The notes: generated by a model from the letters alone, not told the origin. 64,000 nt of DNA from Lysobacterales bacterium (GCA_022844135.1 JALHMG010000013.1:42227-106226); one strand, 5' to 3'. Counted from the stretch's first letter, positions 1 through 10,012 are shown. Translations and numbers: made by a program.

Positions 1-1
1 G

Positions 2-622
2 CTCAAAGTCGTCAGCATCAATCTGCTCCCCGAACATCGCGCAGTCACCGAAGGCGAGGTCGAGATCGTACTGACGCCCTGCTCGGCGATTCGTTGCGAA
101 CTCAATGGCCACACCCTGTGGTTACCGCCGCAGGCCTTTTTTCAGACCAACAGCACGGTGGCAGCGGCGCTGTATCGAACCGCCGCCGAATGGCTGGATG
201 ATCAAGTCGGACGCATCTGGGATTTGTACTGCGGGATTGGCGCATTCGCCCGACATTTGGAGCGCGCCGATCGCGAGATCGTCGGTATCGAATCGAGCGC
301 CAGCGCGATTGAGGCAGCCAATCGCGCCGGATCGGCGGTTCGCTTTCTGGCCGGCGATGTGGCCGCGTTTGTGGCAACCGAATCGACGCCCGACGCAGCG
401 ATCGTCAACCCGCCACGGGCGGGACTGGCGCGGGAACTGCGCGAATGGCTGGTTGCGAAGGGTCCGCAGACCTTGCTCTATTCGAGCTGCAATCCCGACA
501 CGCTGGCTCGCGACTTAAAGGCGCTCGATTGTTATCGGCCAGCGAAAGCGCAGCTGTTCGACATGTTCCCGCACACCGAACATGCGGAGATTCTGGTGCT
601 GCTGAAGCGCCATGCGCAATGA
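2..622 (+). CDS. rlmC: 23S rRNA (uracil-C5)-methyltransferase RlmC, 3' part
   Basis: This is the C-terminal 206 codons of a gene whose start lies left of the window. RlmC (RumB) uses SAM to methylate U747 of 23S rRNA. Visible family features are the FFQTN stretch before the SAM-binding domain, the SAM loop WDLYCGIGAFA, the NPPRAGL motif, and the catalytic SSCNPDTLARD block carrying the nucleophilic cysteine. The RumA paralogue shares these motifs. The short spacing and the LPEHRAV-type lead-in fit RlmC better. The open frame runs from the window edge to TGA with no internal start needed. Confidence 0.88.
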   Translation, partial: LKVVSINLLPEHRAVTEGEVEIVLTPCSAIRCELNGHTLWLPPQAFFQTNSTVAAALYRTAAEWLDDQVGRIWDLYCGIGAFARHLERADREIVGIESSASAIEAANRAGSAVRFLAGDVAAFVATESTPDAAIVNPPRAGLARELREWLVAKGPQTLLYSSCNPDTLARDLKALDCYRPAKAQLFDMFPHTEHAEILVLLKRHAQ

Positions 623-646
623 TCGCCTTCGGCTCGCACACCAGCA

Positions 647-1471
647 CTAAGGCCGTCGCGACCCCGATCGCCACCACTCGGCCAGCACCAGCGTCGCCGC
701 CTGCGCCACGTTGAGGCTGTCGACACGCCCGGTGCCGGGAATCGTCAGGCGCGCCTGGGCCAGGGCCGCCACGTCCGCCGGCAAGCCCGGTCCTTCTGCG
801 CCAATCAGTACGATGGCTTTGGGCGGCAACGGATCGCTGAACAACGATCGCTCGCCGCTTGTTGTCGTCGCCAACAGCGGCATGTCGGCGATGCGCAGTT
901 CGCCGATGTCGTCGAAGGTGCTGACGGCAATGCGTTCCGCCGCCCCCTCGGCAACGCGATACACAGCGCCCGACAAGTTCACGGCATGGGCGCGCTGCAT
1001 TAACACCGCGCTGGCGCCGAAGTGCACTGCGCTGCGCAGAATCGCGCCGACGTTGTGCGGATTGCCGACGCCAACCAGGGCCAGCGCGACCGCGCGTGGT
1101 GCGCTTTGCCAGGCAACCTTGAGGGTCGCCAAGGACGGCTGCGCCTTGCGCTGGATATCCAGCGCAATGCCTTCGTGGTGCTGGCTGGCCGTCAAACGCT
1201 CAAGGTCGGCGTCCTCGATGAGGTTATAGCCGACGCGCGATGCGGCAAGGCGCGCCAACAAATCGCCGAAGGACTTCGCCCGCGCGCGATTGACATACAC
1301 TTTGCGAATCGCCTCGAAGCGGTCATCGGCAACGGCGGCACAGGCGGCGACCCCGAAGATGCGCACCTCGCGCTGGCGTTGGGCGCGGCGGTCGAAGGCT
1401 GGCGCTTCCGCTGCTGGCGTGGTTTGCTGCCATGGATTGATGCGGCTATCGCGCGGCGGTCGGTCGTACAT
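647..1471 (-). CDS. TrmH/SpoU-family RNA 2'-O-methyltransferase
   Basis: A 274-residue SPOUT methyltransferase. The N-terminal substrate-binding domain (about 35-115) is followed by the SpoU domain with motif 1 GNPHNVGAILRSAVHFGA, motif 2 LIGAEGPGLP and motif 3 IPGTGRVDSLNVAQAATLVL, the residues that form the SAM knot. The layout resembles E. coli YfiF/TrmG-type proteins, whose exact RNA target is uncertain, so no gene symbol is given. It converges with rlmC, 24 bases apart. The basic, proline-rich first 30 residues are normal for the YfiF branch. Confidence 0.85.
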   Translation of the reverse strand: MYDRPPRDSRINPWQQTTPAAEAPAFDRRAQRQREVRIFGVAACAAVADDRFEAIRKVYVNRARAKSFGDLLARLAASRVGYNLIEDADLERLTASQHHEGIALDIQRKAQPSLATLKVAWQSAPRAVALALVGVGNPHNVGAILRSAVHFGASAVLMQRAHAVNLSGAVYRVAEGAAERIAVSTFDDIGELRIADMPLLATTTSGERSLFSDPLPPKAIVLIGAEGPGLPADVAALAQARLTIPGTGRVDSLNVAQAATLVLAEWWRSGSRRP

Positions 1472-1508
1472 GGGCGCTCAGTTGAGAAGGCGGCGACGCA
1501 GTATCGGC

Positions 1509-1943
1509 CTAATGCCCGACCGGCTTCCAGCGCGCGCCGGCCAGTTGCCAATCGCCATCCACAAAGCGCCAGGTCGATTCGGTATCGAGCAGTTTCCCGG
1601 ATTCTGGGAGCAATCCACCTGCGCCGCCCGTCAGCAGCAATTGCATTTTGACCACGGCGCGATCGCCGCTGATCTCCACTTGCGTTGCGGCGCGGGTTAC
1701 GCCGATGGCCTGATGACGCATCGCCAGCAGGCGCAGGTAACGCTCCAGACCCTTCTGATCGAGTTCCGTCCCGTTGCCGGCAAAATCATCGCCGACATGG
1801 TCCATAAAGCCATCGACATCGCGCGCTTCGCCGGCTGCCTCCAGGCGGTCGATTGCAGCCATCAAGGCTTGCTCCGTGGGGTCGGCGCTGCACGCGCCAA
1901 GCGCAAGAAGTGCTGCGATAAAGGCCATTGACGTTTTGCGCAT
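1509..1943 (-). CDS. Small lipoprotein with an NTF2/SnoaL-like domain
   Basis: A 144-residue secreted protein. The chosen ATG at 1943 has a GGGG Shine-Dalgarno element upstream and gives a lipoprotein signal peptide (basic MRKTS, hydrophobic run, lipobox LGAC with Cys at about residue 19). An upstream in-frame ATG at 2036 would put 31 hydrophilic residues before the signal and is unlikely. The mature part (EQALMAAIDRLEAAGEARDVDGFM...DRAVVKMQLLLTGG) has the helix-then-sheet pattern of NTF2-like/DUF4440 folds. The function is unknown. It lies in tandem upstream of the TrmH-family gene and divergent from fadD. Confidence 0.7.
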   Translation of the reverse strand: MRKTSMAFIAALLALGACSADPTEQALMAAIDRLEAAGEARDVDGFMDHVGDDFAGNGTELDQKGLERYLRLLAMRHQAIGVTRAATQVEISGDRAVVKMQLLLTGGAGGLLPESGKLLDTESTWRFVDGDWQLAGARWKPVGH

Positions 1944-2070
1944 GTGACATCCCCGAGTATTGCGGTTATTTTGCACCGACTTGGCTGGTCTGGTGGCCCA
2001 TCCGCAATGATTGCAGTTGCGAATCGGGCGTCGCATTAGAAGCCAACCACATCATCTGGAGGAGGGGACG

Positions 2071-3747
2071 ATGAGCGCACCGCATTTATGGCTGGCACAG
2101 TATCCGGCCGGAACACCCGCCAACATCGACACCAACGAGTTTCGCTCGGTGGTGGACGTGATGCAGCGCGCTTTCGAGCGCTACCGCCATCGACCGGCGT
2201 TCGTGTGCATGGATAAGGTGATTACGTATGGCGAGCTTGATGAGCTGAGCCAGAAGTTCGCCTGTTATCTGCGCAACAAACTGGGCCTGCAAAAGGGCGA
2301 TCGCGTCGCGATCATGTTGCCCAATGTTCTGCAGTACCCGGTTGCCCTGCTCGGAATTTTGCGCGCCGGGTGCACAGTGGTGAACACCAACCCGATGTAC
2401 ACGGCACGCGAGCTGAAACATCAGCTCAACGATTCGGGCGCCTTGGCCATCGTTGTGCTGGAAAACTTCGCAAAGACCCTGGAAGAGGTCATCAAGGAAA
2501 CCAAGGTCAAGCAGGTGATCACCACCAGCGTCGGCGACATGCTGGGTTTCCCGAAATCGCTGATCGTCAATTTCGTCGTCAAGTATCAGAAGAAAGCGGT
2601 TCCGCCGTTCAATCTGCCCGGCGCGCTGAAGTTCAACGACGTGCTCAAGCAGGGCGCGAATCAGAAGATTCCGAGCACCGACATTGGCCCTGAAGACCTC
2701 GCGTTCCTGCAGTACACCGGCGGCACGACAGGCGTCTCCAAAGGCGCCATGCTCACGCAGCGCAACATGGTCGCCAACATGTTGCAGGTCAAACACTGGT
2801 TTGGCCCGTCGGTGAAAGAAGGCGAAGAAATCATCATCACTGCGCTGCCGCTGTATCACATCTTTGCGCTGACCTGTAATTGCCTGGTGTTCATGAACGT
2901 CGGCGGCTTGAACGTGCTGATCCCGAATCCGCGCGACATGCCGGGCTTCGTCAAGGAATTGGGCAAATACCGCTTCACGATCATTACCGGCGTCAACACG
3001 CTGTTCAACGGTTTGCTGGCGACGCCGGGCTTCGATCAACTCGATTTCAAACCGCTCAAGCTGTCGATGGGCGGCGGCATGGCGGTGCAACGCGCGGTCG
3101 CGGAGAAATGGCAAAAGACCACCGGCTGCGCGCTGTTCGAAGGCTACGGCATGACCGAAAGCTCGCCAGTGGCCACGGTGAATCGGCCCGATACCAAAGA
3201 GTTCACGTCATCCATTGGCGTGCCGGCACCGAGCACCGAACTATCGATTCAGGACGACGATGGAAAGCTTTTGCCGCAGGGCGAGATTGGCGAAATCTGC
3301 ATTCGCGGCCCGCAAGTGATGAAGGGCTATTGGCAGCGCCCGGAGGAAACCGCGAAGACCATCACGCCCGATGGTTGGTTGCGCACCGGCGATATCGGCA
3401 AAATGGACGAGCGCGGCTATTTCTACATCGTCGATCGCAAGAAGGACATGATTCTGGTGTCCGGATTTAATGTCTATCCGAACGAGATCGAAGATGTCGT
3501 GGCGATGATGCCCGGCGTGCTCGAAGTCGCCGCAGTGGGCGTGCCCGACGATAAGAGCGGCGAAGCGGTGAAGCTGGTCATCGTCAAGCGCGATCAGGCG
3601 CTGACCATCGACGATGTCAAAGCGCACTGTCGCGATCAGCTTACCGGCTACAAGCAGCCCAAGATCATCGAGTTCCGCACCGAATTGCCGAAGACCAACG
3701 TCGGCAAGATCCTGCGGCGCGAGCTGCGGGACGCCAAGCCAGGCTGA
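2071..3747 (+). CDS. fadD: Long-chain fatty-acid-CoA ligase FadD
   Basis: A 558-residue acyl-CoA synthetase, close to the 561 of E. coli FadD. It activates free fatty acids to acyl-CoA at the inner face of the membrane for beta-oxidation or lipid synthesis. The AMP-binding P-loop [13 protein letters not shown] lies near residue 215, followed by the [10 protein letters not shown] adenylation motif and the FadD linker [16 protein letters not shown]. The [16 protein letters not shown] signature and the C-terminal lysine ([11 protein letters not shown]) are also present. The start at 2071 is fixed by an exceptionally strong GGAGGAGGGG Shine-Dalgarno 5-14 bases upstream. The longer frame from 2011 lacks one. 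Confidence 0.96.
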   Translation: MSAPHLWLAQYPAGTPANIDTNEFRSVVDVMQRAFERYRHRPAFVCMDKVITYGELDELSQKFACYLRNKLGLQKGDRVAIMLPNVLQYPVALLGILRAGCTVVNTNPMYTARELKHQLNDSGALAIVVLENFAKTLEEVIKETKVKQVITTSVGDMLGFPKSLIVNFVVKYQKKAVPPFNLPGALKFNDVLKQGANQKIPSTDIGPEDLAFLQYTGGTTGVSKGAMLTQRNMVANMLQVKHWFGPSVKEGEEIIITALPLYHIFALTCNCLVFMNVGGLNVLIPNPRDMPGFVKELGKYRFTIITGVNTLFNGLLATPGFDQLDFKPLKLSMGGGMAVQRAVAEKWQKTTGCALFEGYGMTESSPVATVNRPDTKEFTSSIGVPAPSTELSIQDDDGKLLPQGEIGEICIRGPQVMKGYWQRPEETAKTITPDGWLRTGDIGKMDERGYFYIVDRKKDMILVSGFNVYPNEIEDVVAMMPGVLEVAAVGVPDDKSGEAVKLVIVKRDQALTIDDVKAHCRDQLTGYKQPKIIEFRTELPKTNVGKILRRELRDAKPG

Positions 3748-4097
3748 TCGGTATAGGAGCGATTTGGTCGCAGATTGACGCAAGCGCACGGGGACGCAGT
3801 CGCCTCCGTGCGCGGCTCGCGCAGCGACACCGGGCCGCGCTCGGCGGCCAAAGCCAGGCGGAGGCCAAACCTGTTTGCCCGTGCCAACGTTTTGGCGACT
3901 CTGGCAGAGATCGGGCCTTCAATGCCGGCGATCAACACTGGCGCCTGCCCTCTGCGCCCCATCCTGTGCCGCGCCGCCCTCGATCCCGGCGATTCCTGAC
4001 TGAAGCGCCTTAACGCCACGCGCCATTGCGTGCTTTGGCAAGAATCGCCCACGGCCAGCTGTGAAATACTCCGTGCAGGCTCATCGTAGCGATTCTC
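3748..4097 (+). other. 350-base gap after fadD, with a hairpin
   Basis: No convincing gene is seen on either strand. Close after the fadD stop, a short palindrome-like word GCGATTTGGTCGC (about 3758-3770) is followed by a 7-bp stem CGCACGG/CCGTGCG (3785-3791 with 3806-3812) with no T-run. This could be a REP-type element or a transcription-end hairpin. The rest is high-GC with no recognised motif. The only long open frames are arginine-rich shadows. Confidence 0.4.
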
Positions 4098-4991
4098 ATG
4101 ACTCTTGCCCTGCTTGCGCTGCTGATTGTTGTCGCCATTGGCTGGCTGGCGCCCGATTTGGCGCGACTGCGCGATTTTCTCTGGCTCCGCAGTTATACGT
4201 CCTGGCTCAACGAGCGCCTCGCCGCCAACGGCCTATGGCAATCGGACGTGGGCCTGCTCATTCTGTTGCTGCCCTTGCTCCTGACCTTGGCGCTGATCGA
4301 TGCGGTACTCAACGCGCCGCTGCATGGGTTGCTCGATTTTGTGTTCAGCGTGGCGGTGCTGTACTGCGCCTGGGGCCCGCGCGATCTCGATGTCGACGCC
4401 GACGCCGCTGCGAAGGCGGGCTCGCCCGGCGATCGCGCTGCGGCGCTGGGCGCGCTCACGGGCAATGAGCCCGTCGGCTCGAAGGATGCCAGCAGCGGCC
4501 AATTGGTCGATGCGGTGTTCGTCGCCGGCCTGACACGTTGGTTCGCGCCGATATTCTGGTTCGTCGTATTTGGTCCGGTTGGCGCCTTGGGTTACCGACT
4601 GGTGCAACTGCTTGCGCAGTCTCCGGATCTGCGCATGACGCTGCCACCGAATCAAGCCGACATCGCCGACCGCACGCACGCCGCCCTCGCTTGGATACCG
4701 GCACAGTTGATGGCGCTGGCGCTGGCATTGGCCTCGGATTTCGACGCCGTGGCGAAAGCCTGGCGTGGCCATCACGACGCGCACGGCCAGGGGATTTTGC
4801 ACCTCGATCTGGGATTCTTGAGCGCTACGGCCAGGGCATGCGTCGATGTCGACGATCAGGAATTCATCGCCAGCGATGGCAGCGTGATTGCCGACACGGC
4901 TGTCGAAGAGGCGCGGCGCTTGTTGTGGCGCTTGCTGATCGTGTGGCTCACGCTGCTGGCAATCGTGGTGTTGGCGGGTTGGTCCAGCTGA
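4098..4991 (+). CDS. ampE: AmpE-like inner-membrane protein
   Basis: A 297-residue membrane protein of the AmpE/CobD-like family (E. coli AmpE has 284). AmpE accompanies AmpD in the beta-lactamase/peptidoglycan-recycling signalling pathway. Its biochemical role is not settled. Four hydrophobic segments are visible (about 1-20, 50-72, 150-175, 270-295). The hallmark stretch is RWFAPIFWFVVFGPVGALGYR. No ampD is next door: fadD precedes and mutL follows. The start is an ATG with no clear Shine-Dalgarno, and the assignment rests on the hallmark stretch and topology. Confidence 0.82.
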   Translation: MTLALLALLIVVAIGWLAPDLARLRDFLWLRSYTSWLNERLAANGLWQSDVGLLILLLPLLLTLALIDAVLNAPLHGLLDFVFSVAVLYCAWGPRDLDVDADAAAKAGSPGDRAAALGALTGNEPVGSKDASSGQLVDAVFVAGLTRWFAPIFWFVVFGPVGALGYRLVQLLAQSPDLRMTLPPNQADIADRTHAALAWIPAQLMALALALASDFDAVAKAWRGHHDAHGQGILHLDLGFLSATARACVDVDDQEFIASDGSVIADTAVEEARRLLWRLLIVWLTLLAIVVLAGWSS

Positions 4992-5100
4992 GACTGGTTT
5001 TTGGTTCTCAGTTCTTGCTTGCTGGTTCAATGGCTGGAGCTTCGCGGCGTGGAGTGATTTCGTTCAAAATCAACGCCATTCTCCAAGAACCACAAAAGCC

Positions 5101-6876
5101 GTGCCCATTCGCGTCCTCTCCGACCACTTGATCAACCAGATCGCCGCTGGCGAGGTCATCGAGCGCCCTGCGTCGGTGGTCAAAGAGTTAGTCGAGAATG
5201 CCCTCGATGCGGGCGCGAAAGCCGTCACTGTCGACATTGAAGCGGGCGGCGCGAAGTTGGTGCGCGTCAGCGACGATGGCGGTGGCATTGCGCCCGATGA
5301 GATGCGCCTGGCGCTGCAGCGCCACGCCACCAGCAAGATCGCATCGTTGGAAGACTTGGAGCATGTTGCCAGCCTGGGCTTTCGCGGCGAAGCGCTGCCG
5401 AGCATCGCTTCAGTGTCGCGCCTGACCTTCGCCTCGCGCCGGGCCGAGGCCGATCACGGCTTTCGTGTGGACGCCTCGGCTGGTCAGTTGAGCGAGCTGA
5501 AACCTGAGTCGATGCGCCCCGGCACGCGCGTCGAGGCCTGGGATTTGTTCTACAACGTCCCGGCGCGGCGCAAATTCCTGCGCGCTGAGAAGACCGAGTT
5601 CGGCCACATCCAGGATTGGATCAATGCGCTGGCGTTGGCGCGACCGGGCGTACGCTTCGAACTCAATCACAATGGCCGTACGGTGTTAAGCGCGGCCGCT
5701 GCGAGCGATGAGAAAGCGCTGCGCTTGCGTCTGCGCAGCGTTGTCGGCCCGGAACTCGCCGAACGTGCGATTGCCGTCGATGCCCGCTCTACCGATGCAA
5801 GTTTGCACGGTTGGGTGGGCCTGCCCACCGACGCACGCGCACAGGCCGATCAACAGTATTTCTTCGTCAACGGCCGGCTGGTGAAAGATCGGCTGGTCGC
5901 ACACGCGGTTCGTCAAGCCTACAGCGATGTGCTGTACCACGGCCGCCACCCGAGTTTTGTGCTCTATCTGGATATCGATCCGACGCGTGTCGACGTCAAT
6001 GTGCATCCTGCGAAACACGAAGTGCGTTTTCGCGACGGACGCACGGTGCACGACATGATCTATCGCTCGCTGCACCAGGCCTTGGGCGAGGCGCGCGCTG
6101 GCGCGGTCGCGCCCTCGCCCGTGGCCGCTGAGCCGCGCGCACCACTGCCGAGCAGTTTCCACCTGCCGCTCAACACACCCTCGCCGGCCGCTGTTGCGGC
6201 ACAAAGCAGCGCGCTGCGTTCCCTGTACAGTGCGCCACTGTTGCCCGCGGCGGTTGCCGAGCCGGCGCCTGCCTATGGGACCAACCAACGCCCGCCGGAT
6301 ATGCCGCCCCTTGGCTTTGCGCTGGCGCAACTGCATGGCATCTTCGTTCTCGCCGAAAACGCCGCTGGTTTAGTGCTTGTCGACATGCACGCGGCACACG
6401 AGCGCATCACTTATGAGCGCCTCAAGGCGACCCGTCAGCAGCACAGTCAATCCTTGCTCGTGCCGCTGACGATTGCGGTGTCCGCGCGCGAAGCGGATCG
6501 CGCCGACAGCGCGCGAGCGTATTTCGAGCAGCTCGGATTCGACGTGCGCCAAAGCGGCCCGGAAGCGATCACCGTGACCCGCGTTCCGAGTGCGCTGGCC
6601 GATCTCGACATCGAAGCGCTACTGCGCGACGTGCTCAGCGACCTGATGACACATGGCAGCAGTCAACGTATCGAAGAGCGCCACAACGAGTTGCTGAGCA
6701 CGTTGGCCTGTCACGCCTCCGTGCGAGCGAATCGCAAACTCACGGTGCCGGAGATGAACTCGCTACTGCGCGATATGGAAGCGACCGAGCGCAGCGGACA
6801 GTGCAATCATGGCAGACCCACCTGGGTGCAGCTCGACAAAGCAGCACTGGATCGACTGTTCATGCGCGGCCGATGA
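5101..6876 (+). CDS. mutL: DNA mismatch repair protein MutL (endonuclease type)
   Basis: A 591-residue GHKL ATPase that links MutS mismatch recognition to strand incision. It starts with GTG at 5101, giving the canonical IRVLSDHLINQIAAGEVIER N-terminus. ATPase motifs ELVENALDAGA, DDGGGI and GFRGEALPSI lie within the first 110 residues. A Pro/Ala-rich linker covers about 340-405. The C-terminal domain carries DMHAAHERITYE at 428-439 (the metal-binding DxHAx2Ex4E motif with Met for Gln), ACHASVRA, CNHGRP near 568 and a terminal FMRGR. These are the motifs of MutL proteins that nick DNA themselves, absent in E. coli MutL, which depends on MutH. Confidence 0.97.
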   Translation: MPIRVLSDHLINQIAAGEVIERPASVVKELVENALDAGAKAVTVDIEAGGAKLVRVSDDGGGIAPDEMRLALQRHATSKIASLEDLEHVASLGFRGEALPSIASVSRLTFASRRAEADHGFRVDASAGQLSELKPESMRPGTRVEAWDLFYNVPARRKFLRAEKTEFGHIQDWINALALARPGVRFELNHNGRTVLSAAAASDEKALRLRLRSVVGPELAERAIAVDARSTDASLHGWVGLPTDARAQADQQYFFVNGRLVKDRLVAHAVRQAYSDVLYHGRHPSFVLYLDIDPTRVDVNVHPAKHEVRFRDGRTVHDMIYRSLHQALGEARAGAVAPSPVAAEPRAPLPSSFHLPLNTPSPAAVAAQSSALRSLYSAPLLPAAVAEPAPAYGTNQRPPDMPPLGFALAQLHGIFVLAENAAGLVLVDMHAAHERITYERLKATRQQHSQSLLVPLTIAVSAREADRADSARAYFEQLGFDVRQSGPEAITVTRVPSALADLDIEALLRDVLSDLMTHGSSQRIEERHNELLSTLACHASVRANRKLTVPEMNSLLRDMEATERSGQCNHGRPTWVQLDKAALDRLFMRGR

Positions 6877-6886
6877 GCAAACCTGG

Positions 6887-8056
6887 ATGAAACGCGTCTG
6901 GCTGATCAATCAATGGCTGCCGCCGAACGTTGCGCCCACCGGCGTGCTGATGGCGCAACTGGCGCAGGCGCTGATCGATCGCGGCTTCGCGGTCACCGCG
7001 CTGTGTCGTTCGGCCGCAGCGCCGGGCAGCGAGGCGCCGTATGTTGAAGTCATCGAGCGTCTGCCGAACACGCCCAGGCGTTTGCTCGACAAGTTGAACG
7101 CCTGGCCGCGCTTCGCGCACGCAGTACTTGGGTTATTGCGCGCTCGCGTGGTCGCGGGCGACGTGATTGTCGTCAGCAGCGATCCGCCGTTGTTCTTCGC
7201 TCACGTGATTGCGTTGGCGCAGCGGCGTGGCGCCAAAGCGATACACTGGAGCCAGGATGTGTATCCGGAAGTATTGGCCGCGTACCAGCCATGGCTGCGC
7301 TGGCCGCTGGCGCCGCTCAAGTGGTGGCGCAATCGTGCGCTTCGCAGTGCCGCAGCGACGGTTGTGATCTCCGAGGGCATGGCGCAGCGCTTGACGCCAT
7401 CGCGCGGGCGGCTGGTGACCATTGCCAACTGGCCGACACACAGCCATCCCGACTCCACGGCGCATACCTCGCCCGGTTCAGAACGCGACGATAACGAGCT
7501 GGTGATCGGCTATTCGGGGAACTTGGGTCGTGTGCACGAATTCGGGACGCTGGTAGCGGCGGCGGCGCGTTTGCTGCCCGAGCACCGAGTGCGGTTTTTC
7601 ATCACCGGCGAAGGACCGCGCCTTGCAGAGCTGAATGCTGCCGTGATTCATCATGGCATCCAGGCGCGCTTCGAGTTCGCCGCGCCAGTTCCGGCCTCCG
7701 GGCTGGCTGGCGTATTGGCGGCCAGCGACGTTCACTTCGTCAGCCTGCAAGCTTGCTTCGATGGGCTGGTCTTGCCGAGCAAGTTGTACGGCATCGCGGC
7801 CGCAAAGCGCCCGATTCTGTTTTGCGGCGCGGCACGCGGCGAGGTGGCTGCACTCATTGCGGCGTTCGAGGCGGGATTGTCCGTGGCTCAGGGCGACAGT
7901 ACGGCCCTGCTGGATGCCATCCTGCGCTTGCGCGATCCGGCACTGCGCCAACGTTATGCCGAGGGCGCACAGCGTTTGTTGGCGGCGCAAGGCACCCGCG
8001 CTGAGGCGCTGCAGCGCTGGATATCTCTGATCGAGGCTACCGCTGGCGCGGATTGA
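6887..8056 (+). CDS. Glycosyltransferase family 4-like protein
   Basis: A 389-residue GT-B fold glycosyltransferase. The start at ATG 6887, 10 bases after mutL, yields the expected KRVWLINQWLPPNVAPTGVL N-terminus, in which the acceptor-side loop follows the first strand. A longer frame from 6809 would overlap mutL by 68 bases. The C-terminal nucleotide-sugar domain begins near VIGYSGNLGRVHEF and ends with the FVSLQACFDGLVLPSKLYG segment typical of WcaI/WbuB-like GT4 enzymes. The sugar and acceptor cannot be read from sequence. An isolated position after mutL gives no pathway context. A surface or extracellular polysaccharide role is an inference. Confidence 0.85.
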   Translation: MKRVWLINQWLPPNVAPTGVLMAQLAQALIDRGFAVTALCRSAAAPGSEAPYVEVIERLPNTPRRLLDKLNAWPRFAHAVLGLLRARVVAGDVIVVSSDPPLFFAHVIALAQRRGAKAIHWSQDVYPEVLAAYQPWLRWPLAPLKWWRNRALRSAAATVVISEGMAQRLTPSRGRLVTIANWPTHSHPDSTAHTSPGSERDDNELVIGYSGNLGRVHEFGTLVAAAARLLPEHRVRFFITGEGPRLAELNAAVIHHGIQARFEFAAPVPASGLAGVLAASDVHFVSLQACFDGLVLPSKLYGIAAAKRPILFCGAARGEVAALIAAFEAGLSVAQGDSTALLDAILRLRDPALRQRYAEGAQRLLAAQGTRAEALQRWISLIEATAGAD

Positions 8057-8261
8057 TTCGCGGCAGCCGCCGCGCGGGATACATCGCCGAGCAAGCCGGG
8101 CCCGATCCAACCGATGCTGCGAGCATGCTTTTCGCGGCGAAGTGGATCAAGGATCGCTCATCTTCGGCGATGGCTTTGAATAGTCGTGAAACTCGCCGCA
8201 CACAGCGCGCGGCGCGCGGAGTAGCATTGGCTCAAAGCCAGGGGATCGACAGGAGCGCCGC

Positions 8262-9386
8262 ATGAGCATCGACTTCAATTCCTTTTTGAAGCTGATGGTG
8301 CACCGCAAAGCTTCCGACTTGTTCATCACAGCGGGCGTGCCGCCGTCCATGAAGGTGCACGGCCGCATTGCGCCGATCACGCAGAACACTCTGACGCCGC
8401 AGCAAAGCCGCGATCTGGTGTTGAGCGTGATGACACCGTCGCAGCGCGAGGAATTCGAAAAAACGCACGAGTGCCAGTTCGCAATCAGCTTGCAAGGCGT
8501 CGGACGGTTTCGCGTCAGCTGCTTTTACCAGCGGAACCAGGTCGGCATGGTGCTGCGCCGCATCGAGACCAAGATCCCCACGATCGATGAGCTGAACCTG
8601 CCGCCGATCTTGAAGACGCTCGCCATGACCAAGCGCGGCTTGATCATTTTTGTAGGCGCGACGGGCACAGGCAAGTCGACATCATTGGCGGCGATGCTTG
8701 GCTATCGCAATCAAAACTCGACCGGCCACATCATCACCATCGAGGACCCGATCGAATTCGTCCACAAGCATGAGGGTTGCATCATCACGCAGCGCGAAGT
8801 TGGCATCGATACCGATGCTTTCGAGATCGCGCTTAAAAACACGCTGCGTCAAGCGCCCGATGTGATCCTGATCGGCGAAGTGCGCGTGCGCGAAACGATG
8901 GAGCACGCCATCACGTTTGCCGAAACCGGCCATCTGTGTTTGTGTACCTTGCACGCGAACAACGCCAATCAGGCGATCGATCGCATCCTGCACTTCTTCC
9001 CAGAAGACCGACGGCCGCAGCTGCTGATGGATCTATCGTTGAATTTGAAAGGCATCGTCGCGCAGCAGCTGATCCCGACGCCCGACGGCAAAGGCCGACG
9101 CGTGGCGATGGAAGTGCTGCTTGGCACGCCGCTGGTACAGGACTACATCCGTCAGGGCGAAGTGCACAAGATCAAGGACGTGATGAAGGAATCCACAAAC
9201 CTTGGCATGCGCACCTTCGATCAATCGCTGTTCGAGCTGTATCAAGCCGGCGAGATCTCCTACGAAGACGCCTTGCGCCACGCCGATTCGTCGAACGAAG
9301 TGCGTTTGCGCATCAAGCTCGCGCAGGGCGGCGACGCGCACACCTTGAGCGCTGGCATGGAAGGCGTGGAACTCATCGAACGGTGA
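8262..9386 (+). CDS. pilU: Type IV pilus retraction ATPase PilU
   Basis: A 374-residue secretion-type ATPase that works with PilT to depolymerise type IV pili during twitching. Motifs are Walker A GATGTGKST (about 133), the Asp box TIEDPIEF, Walker B DVILIGEVR and the His box LCTLHANNANQAIDR. The PilU-specific N-terminus (SDLFITAGVPPSMKVHGRI) and the extended acidic tail after ISYEDAL separate it from PilT. pilT, the usual neighbour, is not in the window. The 205 bases upstream hold no other gene. The downstream glycosylase gene overlaps the stop codon (GTGA). Confidence 0.95.
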   Translation: MSIDFNSFLKLMVHRKASDLFITAGVPPSMKVHGRIAPITQNTLTPQQSRDLVLSVMTPSQREEFEKTHECQFAISLQGVGRFRVSCFYQRNQVGMVLRRIETKIPTIDELNLPPILKTLAMTKRGLIIFVGATGTGKSTSLAAMLGYRNQNSTGHIITIEDPIEFVHKHEGCIITQREVGIDTDAFEIALKNTLRQAPDVILIGEVRVRETMEHAITFAETGHLCLCTLHANNANQAIDRILHFFPEDRRPQLLMDLSLNLKGIVAQQLIPTPDGKGRRVAMEVLLGTPLVQDYIRQGEVHKIKDVMKESTNLGMRTFDQSLFELYQAGEISYEDALRHADSSNEVRLRIKLAQGGDAHTLSAGMEGVELIER

Positions 9387-10012
9387 GTATCGATTCGAAG
9401 GCGGCGCGCGAGCACTTGCGCGCCGCCGATCCCAAGCTCGCCGCTTGGATGGCGCTCGTCGGCGATCTCGATCTCCCTGCGCCGAAACGGTTCTCGCTGA
9501 TCGACGCGTTGGCGCGCTCGATCTTGCATCAGCAGCTTCACGGCAAGGCAGCGGCGACCATCGTTGCGCGCGTCGAAACGGCGCTCGGATCGAAAACCAT
9601 GACTGCAGCGCGCCTCGCTGCGATCGCCGAGGCCGACCTGCGCGCCTGCGGCGTTTCCGGCGCCAAGTGCCGGGCGCTCAAAGACCTGGCGCACAAAGCG
9701 CGACTGCTGCCCTCGCTGCAGACGTTGCAGCAGATGAGCAACGACGACGCCATCGAGACGATCACGACAGTGCGCGGGATCGGCCCCTGGACCGTGCAGA
9801 TGATGCTGATGTTCCGCCTCGCTCGCCCGGATATCCTGCCGCTCACCGACTTCGGCATCCGCGCCGGAGCCCAGCACGTGCTCGGAACGCCAGCCATGCC
9901 CGATGCCCGCGCCTTGGCCGAACACGGCGAGCGCTGGGCGCCGTACCGAACCCTCGCAAGCCTGTATCTTTGGCGCATCGTCGATTTAGCGCGTTCTGAT
10001 GTCGCCACTTGA
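9383..10012 (+). CDS. DNA-3-methyladenine glycosylase (HhH-GPD, AlkA-like)
   Basis: A 209-residue base-excision repair enzyme that removes alkylated purines from DNA. It starts with GTG at 9383, overlapping the pilU stop by four bases. The HhH motif TVRGIGPWTVQMML lies near 130-143, and the GPD segment RPDILPLTDFGIR supplies the catalytic aspartate. It lacks the long N-terminal domain of E. coli AlkA (282 residues) and is the compact bacterial form (yeast MAG1-like size). A much longer frame opens upstream inside pilU (from 8936) but is a shadow. The coupling suggests co-transcription with pilU, with no obvious functional link. Confidence 0.9.
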   Translation: MSIDSKAAREHLRAADPKLAAWMALVGDLDLPAPKRFSLIDALARSILHQQLHGKAAATIVARVETALGSKTMTAARLAAIAEADLRACGVSGAKCRALKDLAHKARLLPSLQTLQQMSNDDAIETITTVRGIGPWTVQMMLMFRLARPDILPLTDFGIRAGAQHVLGTPAMPDARALAEHGERWAPYRTLASLYLWRIVDLARSDVAT

